This document shows, piece by piece, positions 47,375 to 60,442 of a DNA stretch of 64,000 nt. The position numbers and the translations under genes were made by a program. The DNA comes from Armillaria gallica (taxonomy: Eukaryota; Basidiomycota; Agaricomycetes; Agaricales; Physalacriaceae). Each line of letters opens with the position of its first letter. The stretch's first letter is position 1. The stretch lies in contig JBANDB010000001.1 of NCBI GenBank assembly GCA_037576215.1, forward strand, positions 992,001 to 1,056,000. Reading direction: 5' to 3'. The notes under the pieces were generated by a model. The model made no database searches and had not been told where the DNA came from. It was given only the letters and a program-made list of their open reading frames with translations.

Positions 47375-50300
47375 TCATGTCGTTTGCGCAGACGGTTGTG
47401 CGTCATCGGAAGGCACATTGGGTGTGCCTGTCGCCGTAGCAGTATCTGTCCTACGGACACCACGTCGTCTACGTCTCCTAGGTAAGGAAGACGGTTAGCT
47501 CCAACAACACACAACACACGAAACAAGATCATACCTAGGGAATAGCGGACCTCTGGGCATCGGACGTTCATCGAGATCTAGAGCAACGTTCGTGGCAGAA
47601 TGCAGTCCCTAGACAACAGATGAATGCACATTAACAACGGCCACCAGAAAGCATCTCCATACATACCTCAATCCATTCCACAACACTCGCCACATCCATA
47701 GCTTGTAATAAAAACTGCTCGCCCTCCATTCGCACCCGTATCACATTCTTTCTCTTTAAATAGTCGTTCCCCAACCCACTCTCCGCGTTCTGTAGAGTGT
47801 ACGCTTTGATCAACTCACCCTCTGGCAGCTCCGGAACAGACATTATCGAAGGAGCAGGTGTACGACCCGTACGGAAGTGCGATCTCGAGTTCGAACTTCG
47901 ATGGCGTGGTGACGATCCCGAAGACGACAGAGACGACGGCGTCGAAACCGTCAGGCTACTATCAGAGGGGGAAGATATCGCTACTGTAGGAGTGCGCGGC
48001 CTCGGTGTCGACAACGAGGACCTTGGTTGACTCGGTGGGGTCAATCTCGGTGGATTCGGTACGTCGCTGCGCGATCTACTGTGCGGTCTAGACGGCTTGA
48101 GAAGATTGACCAGTTTCGACCGGCTCTGGTTCGAGTGCATGAAGGTTTGCTGCGGTCCTTGCTGACTGGGTACAGGTGACGGCGAAGAAAGTTGAAGGTC
48201 TGTCTGTCCCATACTCCTTGTCGCATCAGCGACTACCTCGCCCAACTTCGACACCGAATCTGCTCTGTCTCCCAGAACAGCGTCGGACGCCTTCTTGGTA
48301 GACGCGGGTCCGCTCGTTGCAGGAATGCTGACGTCCCCTACACCCACTTTCCTCTCCCACCACGATCCAATGGCACTTACCCCAGCCGTCTCCCGGGGAC
48401 ACTCATATACACGAAATACCGTCCCTTCGAGCTCACAGACCACTCTCCTCCATTTACGATCTTTAGCCTGTACGCCTGGTTGAGTAAACTCCATTTTCCG
48501 AGGCATCACTGTGCGCAGATAGATGGAATTCGAATATTCCGGCAATGTTTCTCGTCCTTCAACGATATGCGGAGCATCGAAATCAGGTGGCGGTTGATGC
48601 GAGGATAAATGTAAGCCTTTATGGGGAGCAAATGAAGGATAAGGCGGAGGAGGTGAACCGGCGCTGAAAGTTGGAAGTGACCGTCGTCGATGGAGTGTGC
48701 CTGGCGTATCGCCCACTAATGCTTTCTGCAACGGCGGATGAGGAACCGGAGATGGAGCTTCTAGTGCATTTCCTGGAGATGGAGGTAACCGAGCCACAAG
48801 CCCCGCAAGCCCAGTGGTCCTTGGTACGACCTCGACTTCATTCTCCCCATTTATCTCCTTTTCCTCATCCCGGCAACACAAAGACGGACCCACAATGTTG
48901 ATCATACTCCTGGAAGCATGCTTATATATCGTCGGTCTACCGTCAGCCATATGACCGCGCGCTAACGGTGATCCCGGAGTCTGCATGCCGTCCTCCAGGC
49001 GTGGTGTAAATGCGGCGGTACTGGGTGTCTTCGCTGCTGGACTAGAAGGGGTTGCGATAGAAAAGTAGTCGTTGGAGAAAGGCTGCTGTCGAGGAGTTGG
49101 AAGGCCTTTAGCCCTGGACGCGGTAGGCGTGGCGGAAGCAAGGTCGGAATCCTCCCTTTGTTTACCTTTCCCTTTCATATCAGGGGAACGTGGTGGATCA
49201 TCAAGGAATGTAAGATCGAGGCGAGCCAAGTCGATCGGAAGATGCAAAGATGGAGCCAGAACTTGTACTCTCTCGTGTTGTCGTGATGGCGAAGCTAGTG
49301 CTAACCGATCTCTTGTTGTGGGACTGTCTTCCGCTGTCCGATCGTCGTCGTCGTCATCTCCACCGTCGCTCGCTTCAACAAAGTCCTCGCCGTCCTCAGT
49401 TTCGTCGCCATCGTCATCTTCTTCATCCTCTTCATCATCCTCTTCATCGACATTTGTGCCCTGCCTGGGCAAGGCTGGCATGCTTCTCAGCTTTTGGTGA
49501 GGTCTATTAGCATTAGAGCTAAGAGTAGCGGAACCAATAGAAGGAGTTGAAGGGGGCAGTGTCGGTAAATTGAGGATAGGCATAGGTGGAGGTCGTGTGA
49601 TCAGTGAAGGTGATAATCTTGCAGAACCCGTACCCTCGGCAAGGGTCATGCTAAATCGATGCAATGGCATTGGGAGAGAAGGAGGACTTCGACGTGTAGG
49701 TGTCGTCCCGTACGCAGAAGAAGGGGGTTTATATGACAATTCCAAGGGCAGTTTTGGTAGCGACTTTTCGGTGGTAATCGCAGCACCGTGCGGTCGCGCT
49801 GGCGGAAAAATATAAGGAACAGATTCTGCAGCATCTAAGGACATTGAACCAGTGAAGACAGACCGCGTCGTCGAGGATGATGAAGGAACCGAGGGCAGAC
49901 CCGATCCAGGCATGGAGCTTTTGAGGGTGCCTGCCTCTCTCGCGATAGGTGTGTCGTCAGAAGGTTGGGGTGCTACGGCGTCATATATGGAGTTTGATGT
50001 AAAGCCGGACAGATTACGACCTCTAGATGGTGGTGGTGACGGCGATACCCTCTGCTTGGACGCAGAAATGGCTGTTGCAGGAAGAAAGGCTAAAATTCGC
50101 CATGCAATGAATGAGAGTGACTTGGCGGGGTGTGGAACGACTTTGTCGAGGCGCTAGCAAAGGAAGGGGCTTTTTCGCCTGTTAACGACTGGGTGCTCTC
50201 GTTGTGGACTGTAACCACTTCAGCAGATAGGTTACGGGCTTCTATCAGTAGAGCGGATGAATTGATATTGTCCGATATGGGGGGCACACCATGATTTGGT

Positions 50301-50809
50301 TCATAATCATGTGCTGCTTCCAACGACCGCGAAGGAGTGTGCTGTTGAGCGGGCGGTGAGGATGGCAAGGAGTTTAAGAGAGTTTCATGGAATGACGGGC
50401 GTGATAATGCTGTCACTTGCTTCGATATGAGTATATGCGGCGCTTCCATTAGAGTAGTACCGCTTGCCGCGGTTCCACTGTTGTCAGTAGGCAGACCCGA
50501 AGGATGCTTCAATGTGGCGTTGGTCTTTGTTTCGCTGGGCAAGCCGTCGAAAGTGATGCCCTTGCCGGTAAATACAACGCCTGTGTTCGTACCAGTAACT
50601 ACTGCTGTCGATATCGAATGACGAGCACGTTTTGGTGGAACCGGGGCACTGCAAGGCTCACTTCCAGTAGGGGAACTGGAGGGTGATGATAAGGAAGACT
50701 CGTCGACGCCTCGACGCTGTTGAATGCTGTATGGATTGGGCATCGCGAGCATGGGCTGGGACATGTAAGGCTTCGCCACCCCGACATCCATTGAAGTTGA
50801 CTGTCTCAT
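47375..50809 (-). CDS. Large PH-domain protein
   Basis: The start is [20 protein letters not shown] at 50809. The first exon is Ser/Pro/Thr-rich with a likely nuclear-type basic patch (PPKRARHS). A short intron near 50110 (frame change there) leads to [13 protein letters not shown] and the long exon at 47660-50050. That exon contains an acidic tract (about 49320-49460) and a C-terminal PH domain: [76 protein letters not shown] and VVEWIE. Two small exons add [20 protein letters not shown], an Arg-rich run and [16 protein letters not shown], ending at 47375. At roughly 1,080 residues it resembles fungal PH proteins of unknown role, perhaps phosphoinositide-binding at the cell cortex. The exact first splice (49 or 32 nt intron) is uncertain. 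Confidence 0.82.
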
Positions 50810-53800
50810 GTACGGTCCCTCGACGGCAAGCTCGACAGTGCTCTTGCGCGCGCTTGAAAGACGGATTCTGCTGCGAAAGTTGGATAATTTCTGTACGAAT
50901 TTACTCGCCCTCGACTGTCACGGTCGTCAGACTAGAAAACACGGAAATTCGACAGCGTCACGTACCTGTGCACCCGCCTTCAACGAAAATACAGGTTGAA
51001 CTCGCGGCTGCTCCTCCATTCTACAGTTGTATCGCGATAATAAGAAACGAGACGAATACCGAAATGGATCGTTCAGAAGAAGATTATGATAGGTACGACG
51101 AGATACCGGAACGCCTCTGTAACTGTGTCAGCCAATTCCGATCATACACCTGTCACGGCGACGAAAGGAGTTCCTCACCGTCGGGGGCAGCGAGCTCAAC
51201 ATACAGCAATGCGGAGACAACCGTATGATGGGGAGAAGAGAATTCAAAATTATTATTCGCATCGCCTTTGGTTGTCACCGTCGGGGCCACAAATTTGTCC
51301 TTCCTGTTTATTCAGCGTCAATTACGTAGTGTATTAAGTAATCACGCTCGCCGCATCTAGCCGCGTCGCGTACTCGTCGTCCCGCTCCATATCTATTACT
51401 GTGAATGGCAAGCGAAAACGGAAAACTGAATACCAGGGGGATGTTTCTCCCACTCATGACGCATTTTCTCATCACTCCCATATTTATTTTAACCCAGCTG
51501 CGGCCACGGGGTCATCGACGCTCCAACTGTGCTCCATCGGGCCTCGTGTCGCTATTCTCTGCATGGGACCAAGGTCTCTTCATGTTCTGGTCCTCTGTCG
51601 TCTCTATCTTCACCACTTGAAGAGCTAACCGGACTGCCGCTACCGGCGGACATTCACGTTTCAAGATTGTCCCGCATAGTTCCGACTCGGAGGCTCGAGT
51701 TCAGATCGATTCAATACTTCGATGCCGGAAAATACTAGAACCACTTTGAAGCACGGCACCTTGACGCATATTATTGGTTCTAAGACACTGTTCTTTGCAT
51801 GTATAAATATTACGGGAATTGCCTTTTTCCTGAGCATCATTACTCAAGGTCAAAGTCCGGCATTCGCTAATTATACAGCAACCTGATCTTCTGTGGCCCA
51901 CGATGATCCTTCCTTGTATCCACACCTTTCAATTAGCTTACGGTACGTACGTCTATTGACCGAACCCTGGTTACTCTCATGCAACTTGTTTGGTCTAGCC
52001 ATCGGTGGAATGGCGGATCGTTTGGCGGTAGGCGTACTCTTGTCCGACATCTGCGCTGTTTCCAAGATCCCGGTAACAACGGCTGTACCTAAGTTCGTTG
52101 AGCGCAGTATCATCCCATGTTCACGCCATGTTGCTCTGTCTATTATGGCAAGCCCATCGCCGAGGGCTTCCAGTTGATGGCATCTGCACTTTCCAGACCC
52201 ATCGCGCCTTGTGCTAACTTCCTTGAGTGCTACCCGGGCCCATTATCTCCGCTTCGCGTACCTTCATATAAGAAAAGTAGGCCAAATGGAAACTGCGACA
52301 CCCAGCGTGACAAAACATATGACGCATAAATTTGACGACAGCCGAGATTGTTCAATTTCCCCACAAACCCAAGACAACTCATACGAAATAATTTATCGGT
52401 CAGGTCGATTAAAAGGCTTGGGCGCACGCACGCGCTTCCAACAACAGCGTGGCCAGTCGTTTATAACATCGAGCCCGAAAACCGCCGCCGGCACCGTTCC
52501 CGCATCCCTCAGCGTGTTACGAGAACTTCGCGCCTGCGTTCCGTTAAATGTTTTTCTCTTCCGCACCATCCTTCCCTCCTTATTTTCTCTTTCTCCAGCG
52601 AAGTTCTCCCTGGTTCTCCTCTACTACTTATCTTCCGGGTGCCATCAGGTGCCAGCATGGTCATCAATATACTACAACACTCCTGGAAAGATGCGGCGGT
52701 GGCGCCTGAATCCGAAACCTCGGCGACTATGAGTATCCAGCGAACGCGGTTCCATTAGGCGAGTTGTGAAATCTTCTTGTGATCTTCTGACAGAAATGGA
52801 ACGCTGCTTCTACTTGTCATCAGCGTTTTCTAGCACCTTGATTCGGGTTAACGTGTTCTTCGTGTCCGTTGGGAAATTCTGGGTAACTGTTTCTCTTTCG
52901 GAACTGATTCTGTGGGGGTGAGTTGAATCTCCTCGTGTTATCCTCTTAGTCCTATGACCTTTGTGCTTCAGAATTCCGAATAAACAATTATAGGACAGTC
53001 AGAGGACAGTCGAGGTCGGTCGTCCCAGGTCGTCCCCTGTATATCTGGATATCTGGGTCATCAAAATATAACCGAGATCCGATTGGATATTCGCATTTGA
53101 TATCATAACTTGAAATTGATTTGTATCTTCCATGATTGCAGCTACAAGACTTTCAACCAACCGTTTGACAATTAATCGCATTCTTTCTTATAACAATATC
53201 TAACGGTTGCTGCATCGTTCTGGCACTACATCATCTTGACAAAGGGGCCCAAAGTTTTCCTATTCTCCTCACTAGGACTCTGACGCCTACGTCAATGGGA
53301 GAAAGACTCGGAACCGTCATCTCCTCAATGATATCGATATTGGCTTATCGTCTTGCCGTCGTAACCCGTAGCCGAGTCCTTTCAACTTCCTATTCGCAAT
53401 TATCGTATCTTTTAAATTACAGGGGTTTGAAACGCCTCCTTGCACGTCGACTTCGTACGACATCTAGCTGCCTCTGCCCGTCTAGGATCCTTAATTCAAA
53501 ATTCAACGCCGCCTTCATCAGCCTTTGCCCAGTACATTCTACCATAGAGGTTATCCTTCGATTCTGGGATAAGTTCGAACATGTTCTTCGTTAAGCTCTG
53601 GATATCTGTCTGACGCCTAATTCCTGTTGTCAGTGCAACAGATCCCCTGGATATTTATTTTATGGTTCAGATCCGGACTTCTTGAGCATGACTGACGGAA
53701 GAATTCAAGAAAAGGTATCGACAGCCGTTTGTTGACCCTTGCCCACCGGATATGTGGATATGTTTCTCGTATTTTCCGTATCCATCGAGTTCTGAGGTCG

Positions 53801-54755
53801 AGTCATATCGGCTACTGCAAAAGCAGTATCCCATACCTATGTACCCCTGCTTTATTGACTTGGAAAATACGGTCCTAAGCTGGCTTATGGTCTGAAAATA
53901 TGGCCCAGATCGTCTTACTTTTCGAAGTGACGATCGACCCCTCACGTCGGTGAGAGGACAGTATCTACGTTTCACATATCCGGTGTAGTTGGTATTGATA
54001 AGTATCATGATTCAATACTGTCACCCGCTAGCCCTGGAGGAGGAGGAATTTTGATCGGCGTTCTTAGAAGAAAAAGGAATTGACTTGTTAGTTCAGGAGC
54101 TGATACCCGCGGAAGAAAAACATCAAAGATCGTCTCCATGCTTATTACATGTCAGGGCATCGGGAGCAGCGGGACATCCCACTGCCTCGTCTTGGCCTCA
54201 TCCGTAAGCCCGTGGGAATTTCAGCGCCGGAACTCGGCAGAGAAGAACGTGTATCCATTCACGTGATTTAACGTCGTCAGAATTTTCAAACTTTCGAATT
54301 TAGATTCCCATCTAGAGCCCCTTTCTTTCATTTTTCCACGCGGCGTAGCGGGCGGGCTGTGATCGAAGCGCTCCGCAGGATGATCGTTCTGATCGCTCCT
54401 ACCAGCAACCAGGCGCGGGTGCCCGACAAGTATCCGATGGACCGTAATTGGTTTATCCTGTTAATTCCCCAGGGCGTCGTGTTTTTGTTTTCCTCCTTCT
54501 GGTACCCAGTCGATAAATCCAAATCGTAGGTATCATGGGACTAGCGATGCCCAAATGTCACTGCTCGTAAGTTTTGTCGTATACATATGAACCAAAATCT
54601 CACCGTGACAAATATCTCCTTTGCCGAGAAGCGAAGAGTTATGCTCAGGAGGTTCTGATCATTCCCGAAAGTCTACTTAAGATACACGGTGGTTATCCAA
54701 ATCGGACCTTAGCCCCGCCTTCCCCCCAACCGCTCGGCTATTCCTCTCTTTTGTC
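50810..54755. other. Gene-poor stretch of about 3.9 kb
   Basis: No domain recognised. A minus frame at 51871-52113 (SKSTPTAKRSAIPPMARPN-like composition) and a 173-codon plus frame at 52211-52732 are open but unlike any family I know. 52.8-54.5 kb is AT-rich with only short frames. Confidence 0.45.
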
Positions 54756-56559
54756 ATGTCCATCGATGTCGGGTTCAAGACCCAGTATCCGTACGTTAAT
54801 TTTTTGATCATCGACAATCATGTTCAGCCTATATTAACATCTCTCAACTCGCAGGTTCGAGGAACTGGAGGTCACCAAGGGAGATCTGCTCCTTGGATCC
54901 ATCGTCTTTGGCTTTTTCGTCCGTCATTCTACGTCGTCCACTTTTATTACTCGTCTGAACCTTTCCATAGTTTGGATTTGCTGTCAATGTTACATGGTGC
55001 GCCATTCTAGAAACAAGGAGAGCAAGACGAGTGAGGATCCTTGCGTTCTTTGCCTTGGGAATATGCTCAGCCCCCCGCCCATAGTTTTCCGGGTATATTA
55101 TCATGATCTGGGTGGAAATCCTTGCGTTCGTCACTTAGTTTCTGTTTTTCTAATTTATGACATACTCATTTCTTCACTGTAATAGGGACCTTGGTTTTTG
55201 TGTACGTATCTCAACGAGCTGGATGCGAGATCATTCACCATTAACACCTTTCCACAGATCGTCTCGTGGGGCTATTTGTAAGTCATACTATGGCATACCG
55301 ACTCGAGGAATTCATTTGTCTACAGAGCGAAGATTTTTCCTCCTGGTCTTGGTGTCTTCCTCACGGTCATCCTCTGTTGGATCTGTCAAGTAGGTCCCTA
55401 CTGCAGTTGATACTTGACGTTCCTCTAAACCTTAAAATCAGGTTCAGTGCCTGATGCTGATTATCGTCAATCGACTTTGCATCCTGTACTCGCAGCCAAG
55501 GCAAAGGGTACGTTACGTTAATCTGACTTAGGGGCCTCCTATGAAATGCAACTGTCTCTAGCTCATCCTCAAGGCTTCTGTGGCGACTATCGTGACCATG
55601 ATATCCATATCTACGGCTTGCATTTGTAAGTGGCGCTGGTATCTACGGTATGAAATATCTTGACCTCACCTATGCTGAAACAGGGATTCCCGCGCATCTT
55701 CAAATCAACACTACGTACATCTCGGTGCGTTATTCTACAACGCCATTCTATGTCTCCTACTGATAATGGCTTCAGCTGAATCATTGGTATGATCGATTCG
55801 AGAAATCAGTGTACCTTCGTATGTCGCGCCATCACAATGTCCACCTCAGCGACTAATAGTCGCATCGCAGTTTTGGACTTGTTCCTCAATCTCTTGTTCA
55901 TTCACAAAGTAAAGACACGGCTCATCCAACACGGCCTAAAGAAGTACGATAGAGTCATGCGGTATGTGCTCCGGTGCTTGCAGATGCCGCTCCTACTTGC
56001 TCACTCTATTTTGACCAAGCTTCAATCAGTATATAATTGTCATATCCATCGGCATGGATGTCCTACTTTTGGGTGTCACCGCTCTCAGGAATCAATTCGT
56101 ATACTGTCAGGTGAGCTGCTTCACGACACGGAGTCCAGTTGCCGGATTGAATGGGACTGTTATACTTAGTTCCACCCGGTGGTGTACATCGTCAAGCTGC
56201 AAATCGAGATGTCGATGTCTCGTGAGTAGAGTTCAGTTTCCCTTGAGTGCGGTGATTATGACAGTATTTCAGGTCTGCTCATCAAGGTCGCTCGTTCCAC
56301 CGGTATCAATGTGTATCACGAGGAAAGAGGCGAGGTGACATCGGAGAGCGTCAGTGGGAGCAAGCCTACGGGTGCTGGAGTGTGCGTGTATTCTTCTCAC
56401 TGCGAACATATGATTCTGATCCGTTCATTGACTTCAAGTGGCATTCAAATTACTACTCAAATCTATACGCATGCGGAGCATCCTGATGAATACGGTACGC
56501 TTCATACGGGACCCCTTGAGGCACAACTCATCACGCGTCACAGAAATGGAACACCGTAA
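54756..56559 (+). CDS. Fungal multi-span membrane protein, uncharacterised family
   Basis: MSIDVGFKTQYP is spliced (donor gtacgtt) to FEELEVTKGDLLLGSIVFGF. Later exons give FFPPGLG-like FLTVILCWICQ, QCLMLIIVNRLCIL, LILKASVATIVTMISISTAC, WIPAHLQINTTYIS, NHWYDRFEKSVYL, LDLFLNLLFIHKVKTRLIQH, GLKKYDRVMR, SMDVLLLGVTALRNQFVYCQ and VKLQIEMSM. A hydrophilic tail follows: IKVARSTGINVYHEERGEV, then QITTQIYTHAEHPDEYGTLH to a stop at 56559. I recognise IIVNR, IPAxLQI and YDRxEKxxYL from a seven-helix family common in fungi, without a named function. The many small exons between 55000 and 55300 are only partly resolved. Confidence 0.65.
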
Positions 56560-57515
56560 AGTACAGGAAGCCACGTCGACACATTCCTCGAACGGCGAGG
56601 TCATCAAAATTTCGACAGTTTAGAAGATAAATATACCTTTCACCTTGGTTTCTTGGTTTAAGCTACGTCTTGCTATGGATTTTTTCCCGTTTGCTATACC
56701 ACCGACCGTCCCTCATGTACCACAATAGAGTATCAGTACAAAATGTGCCGGATCATACCAACTTAAAACATCTTTCTATGGTCCGTATTCCTTACCTGGA
56801 AGTCTGCCGGTCAGTTCCCAACACTGAGCGCTGAGATGGGATCAGCTCGAGCGGGGTGTCAATCATCCAATTTTGATCGATTATTCTCAAGTCCTCGCTT
56901 CAAGTACACCACCAAATCTTACTTGTCCCGAGAACTTCTATGGATACATACCTCTCCATATCTCTTCGGGTCTTGAGACCAAGAACGTATTGGAGGAATC
57001 AATTGGACGAACCACAAAATCACCGGCTATCACGGCTAGCGGGTCATCTTTGATGCGGAGGAAGTTCGGAGTGTTTTAAGCAAGGAGTCTCTCACTGATA
57101 CCTTGATAGTCTATGAATGGGATTGCAGAGCATCATGGGGTCCAGATTTCAGGCTCACTTCAACATCAACGTGCAGTCTCGATGGCACAGTCTGGAAGAA
57201 TCCTCGTGCAGCCTGTACTCTTTTCTAGCAGAAGTTCTAGGAGACACAGGCTCCACATCGCAGTCAAGACGGCAAAATTTCGAAAAAAAAAAAAAACAGA
57301 AAAACATGCAGCACGTTTCCACGAACCGTCTGGCAAAGGTAACGCGCGACCTCTGGAGTAAGTAGAACATCTTCCTCGTCGTCTTCCGGGCCGGAGCCAA
57401 TACTAAAATGTACCACCCTCCGTACTAGACTCAATTGTTCAAGTTACGGCGTACCTTGGGAGAAACTTCTGCGGTCAGCTGCCACCGCCTGTAGGACGGA
57501 GCTCCCCGTGTGTGC
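56560..57515. other. Intergenic region, no gene supported
   Basis: A 68-codon plus frame at 56873-57079 and two overlapping 82-codon plus frames near 57113-57365 are unassigned. A run of 14 A lies at about 57284-57297. Confidence 0.45.
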
Positions 57516-57522
57516 TATAAAA
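57516..57522 (+). promoter_or_regulatory. TATA box of the MFS transporter gene
   Basis: TATAAAA in the context gtgctataaaacctgg, 58 bp before the ATG at 57580, the same spacing as at the aldo-keto reductase gene. Confidence 0.5.
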
Positions 57523-57579
57523 CCTGGATGGCGCTTCTAAGCGAACTTCCAGTGATACTTTCAACTTGGTTACAGAGCA

Positions 57580-59845
57580 ATGGCTGGAGGTGCTGTTGCG
57601 AACACTGGATCGCTCGGTTACAGTCACCTTATTGACCCCAACAGGAAATGGTATAACAACCGAAGGTACGGCTGTGTTATTATCCATTCGACCTCGAGCT
57701 CACAGATTCATTCGTATCGAAAGACTCATTCTCCTCAATTTCTGGATCTGTTTGCTGTAAGCCTTCCCTTTACATTTGGTATTTCCGTGACCGATGTTTG
57801 CCGGGCCAGGCTCATCACGTCTTCTACGAACGGATACGATGGAAGTATGATGAATGGACTGCAGTCACTCACCCAATGGTCTGAGTATTTTAACAAGCCA
57901 CATGGTGGGAAGCTCGGCCTTCTGAATGCCATTCAGGTGCGAACAAAGGCCTGCATTGCTTTCGAATATTGTTTAATAGTTCCACTTCTACAGAATATTG
58001 GGAGTCTTGCCGCATACCCCTTTGCCCCATATGCCTCAGATGGCATCGGAAGGAGACATACTATTCTTCTGGGTGCTATAATCATGATTGGGGCGACGGC
58101 TATTCAGACGGCTTCTCAGTCCGTCGGGATGTTTATCGGTGCTCGGTATGTCCATATCATCTTTGTGTAGATCGAAGTTTTTGAAGACCTTCCTAGATTC
58201 TTGATTGGTTTTGGCTTGACCTTTGCTGGTACGCTTGTCATGCCACATAATATGAAGTGACTTAGACTTGAATAGCAAACGCGGCCCCCATGCTGGTCAC
58301 TGAGATATCATATCCTTCCTATCGTGGACCTCTCACGTCGACATATAACTCCCTCTGGTATCTTGGATCTATCATGTAAGCAAAGTTTCTATTCAGATGT
58401 CTTTCCCGTTTATGGCATTCCCGTAGTGCTGCCTGGACAACCTTCGGTACTTTCAAAATCCACAACACCTGGGCATGGAGAATTCCGTCAGCTGTTCAGG
58501 CCCTCCCTTCTGTAATCCAGGTTGCCCTCATTTGGTTCGTTCCGGAGTCTCCGCGTTGGCTCGTCAGCAAGGGCCGTGAAGAGCAAGCGTTAAAGGTCTT
58601 GGCTTATTATCATGCCGACGGAAACGCGTATGTGTAACAATATTCCTGAGGCATCGATATTTTATGACTAAACTGTAGCGAGGACCCATTGGTGAAGCAT
58701 GAGTTCGAGGAAATCAGGGCTGCCATTGAATTGGACCGCACTGGTGCGTTCTCGCATATTCGGTTACTTCATGTCACCTTATCATCGAGTCTTTTTTTAG
58801 TGGCCGCCAACGTCGGATGGAAGTCTTTGATTTCCACCCCCGGAAATCGCAGACGTATGAGAATCATCGTCGCCATTGCATTCTTCTCCCAGTGGTCCGG
58901 CAACGGCTTGGCGTCGTACTACTTGAATCAGATCCTGACCGACATTGACATCAAGGATCCAAACACCCAAGTAAGTAGCTATGTTCACTATATGCTTAGG
59001 AACAGGCGCAGATACTCGTCTTCTTTTCAGCTCTTGATTAACGGTATCCTCCAAATCTGGAACTTAGCATGGGCATTACTCGCTTCAAGTTTGGTCGACA
59101 AGCTCGGCCGACGGCTGCTGTTCATGTTGTCCGCAGTGGGCATGTTTATATTTTTCAGTGCTCAAATGATATGCTTCGCTGTGCATACCGAGAAAGGAAC
59201 TAAAGCTGCTGCGGATGCCCTGATTGCTTTCATTTTCTTATTCTATGCAGCCTACGAGTAAGTAATGTCTCTACCAATCACCTTGACACTACAACATCTC
59301 ATTTGCCATTTAGTCTTGCATTCACACCCTTGATTGTAGCCTACACTGTCGAAATTCTCCCTTACCCGATCCGCGCCAAGGGCTTCAACGTGTTCAACTT
59401 CACGATTTCAGTGGCTCTGATTTTCAATCAGTACGTAAACCCAGTTGCATTGGGTACGTGCTTCCAAATTTCTACCACATTCTTGTACTCACTGATATAT
59501 TTTTTAAGGCAACATCGGCTGGAAGTACTATGTGCGTGATCATGACATTCGGCCTTCTTCCACGGTTGACAGGGTTTACAGATCGTCTACGTGTGTTGGA
59601 TTGCATTCGAATGTGTTTTCCTTTACTTCTGTAAGCGCTTCGCTCTGACCCATGAATGATTGTCGGATCTGACACATTGTACAGATGTCGTTGAGACCAA
59701 GGGTCTAACCCTCGAGGAGACTGCCGTTATTTTCGACGGAGACGACGTAACAGATCAGTTTGTGCAGGCTGCCGGTATTAAAACTGACGACGAGAAAGCA
59801 TCCGATTCTTCGGTGCACCACGCAGAACTACCGGATAAGATGTAA
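57580..59845 (+). CDS. MFS sugar transporter (hexose/lactose permease-like)
   Basis: MAGGAVANTGSLGYSHLIDP is followed over short introns by RLILLNFWICLLLITSSTNG, YDGSMMNGLQSLTQW, NIGSLAAYPFAPYASDGIGR and RHTILLGAIIMIGATAIQT. Next are FLIGFGLTFA, NAAPMLVTEISYPSYRGPLT, IAAWTTFGTF, LIWFVPESPRWLVSKGREEQ, RRMRIIVAIAFFSQWSGNGL, SSLVDKLGRRLLFMLSAVGM, YTVEILPYPIRAKGFNVFNF and VVETKGLTLEETAVIFDGDD, ending at 59845. The D-x-x-GRR loop, PESPRWL and the final ETKGLTLEE are sugar-porter signatures. YDGSMMNGLQ and the Gln/Trp in FFSQWSGNG match fungal lactose/hexose permease-like MFS proteins. Twelve membrane spans are expected and the joins keep frame. Substrate is not determinable. Confidence 0.92.
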
Positions 59846-60442
59846 ATGGATTATTATTATTCCTTGGGGAAGATCTCGTAAACGAGCATGGGTTACGAGT
59901 ACGATATCTGTGACGATTTAGCATTCGATTCTAGTTTACACGAAAATTATATATGACTCTGATATCTCACCGCTCCGTTTACCGAGTCTGCGCGAGGGTG
60001 TAATGCCGTTCGCCATTTTGATCTCGGCTTCATGGGACCGTCTTCTATTTGACTGCGCGCAACTTTAAGTTTCTTAAACTGGCCTAGGACATTATCTATT
60101 GTAGAGTGCTACCGTGAAAGGAGAACAGCACAGGACCAGTGACTTCAGCTGTGTATTTCTTACCATTGCTGAGCATGTGCTCGCATTGGCGGAGATCCAG
60201 AGTCTCTGTAGAGCTCTGGAGGAACTATTGTCGAGTATATAAGTAACGGAACTGAGATATAGAGTCAAGCTAATCTAGAGACACAAAAACAGCACTTGGA
60301 TTGCAATGCCAAAAGCGAAAAGGGAATTACTAGTAGCAGCAGTAGCAAGCGACAGGGACAACAAGACTTGAGAGCAGTAAAAGGAAAAAGGACCAATCGG
60401 TGGTATATGAGAGGCCGCTGCTCGTCTAGCAGTTATCGGTCT
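59846..60442. other. 3' flank of the MFS gene
   Basis: A tatataag string at about 60236-60243 is followed by only a 20-codon plus-strand frame starting at 60306 (MPKAKRELLVAA). No gene called. Confidence 0.45.

Noticed and set aside
49072..49510. Plus-strand frames rich in Ser or Arg/His
   Set aside because: Antisense of the acidic low-complexity tract in the PH-domain protein.
52211..52732. 173-codon plus frame as a gene
   Set aside because: No domain, overlaps another open frame, and composition is like flanking DNA; kept only as a note.
57280..57300. A-run as the tail of a retrocopy
   Set aside because: No recognisable coding sequence or target-site duplication next to it.
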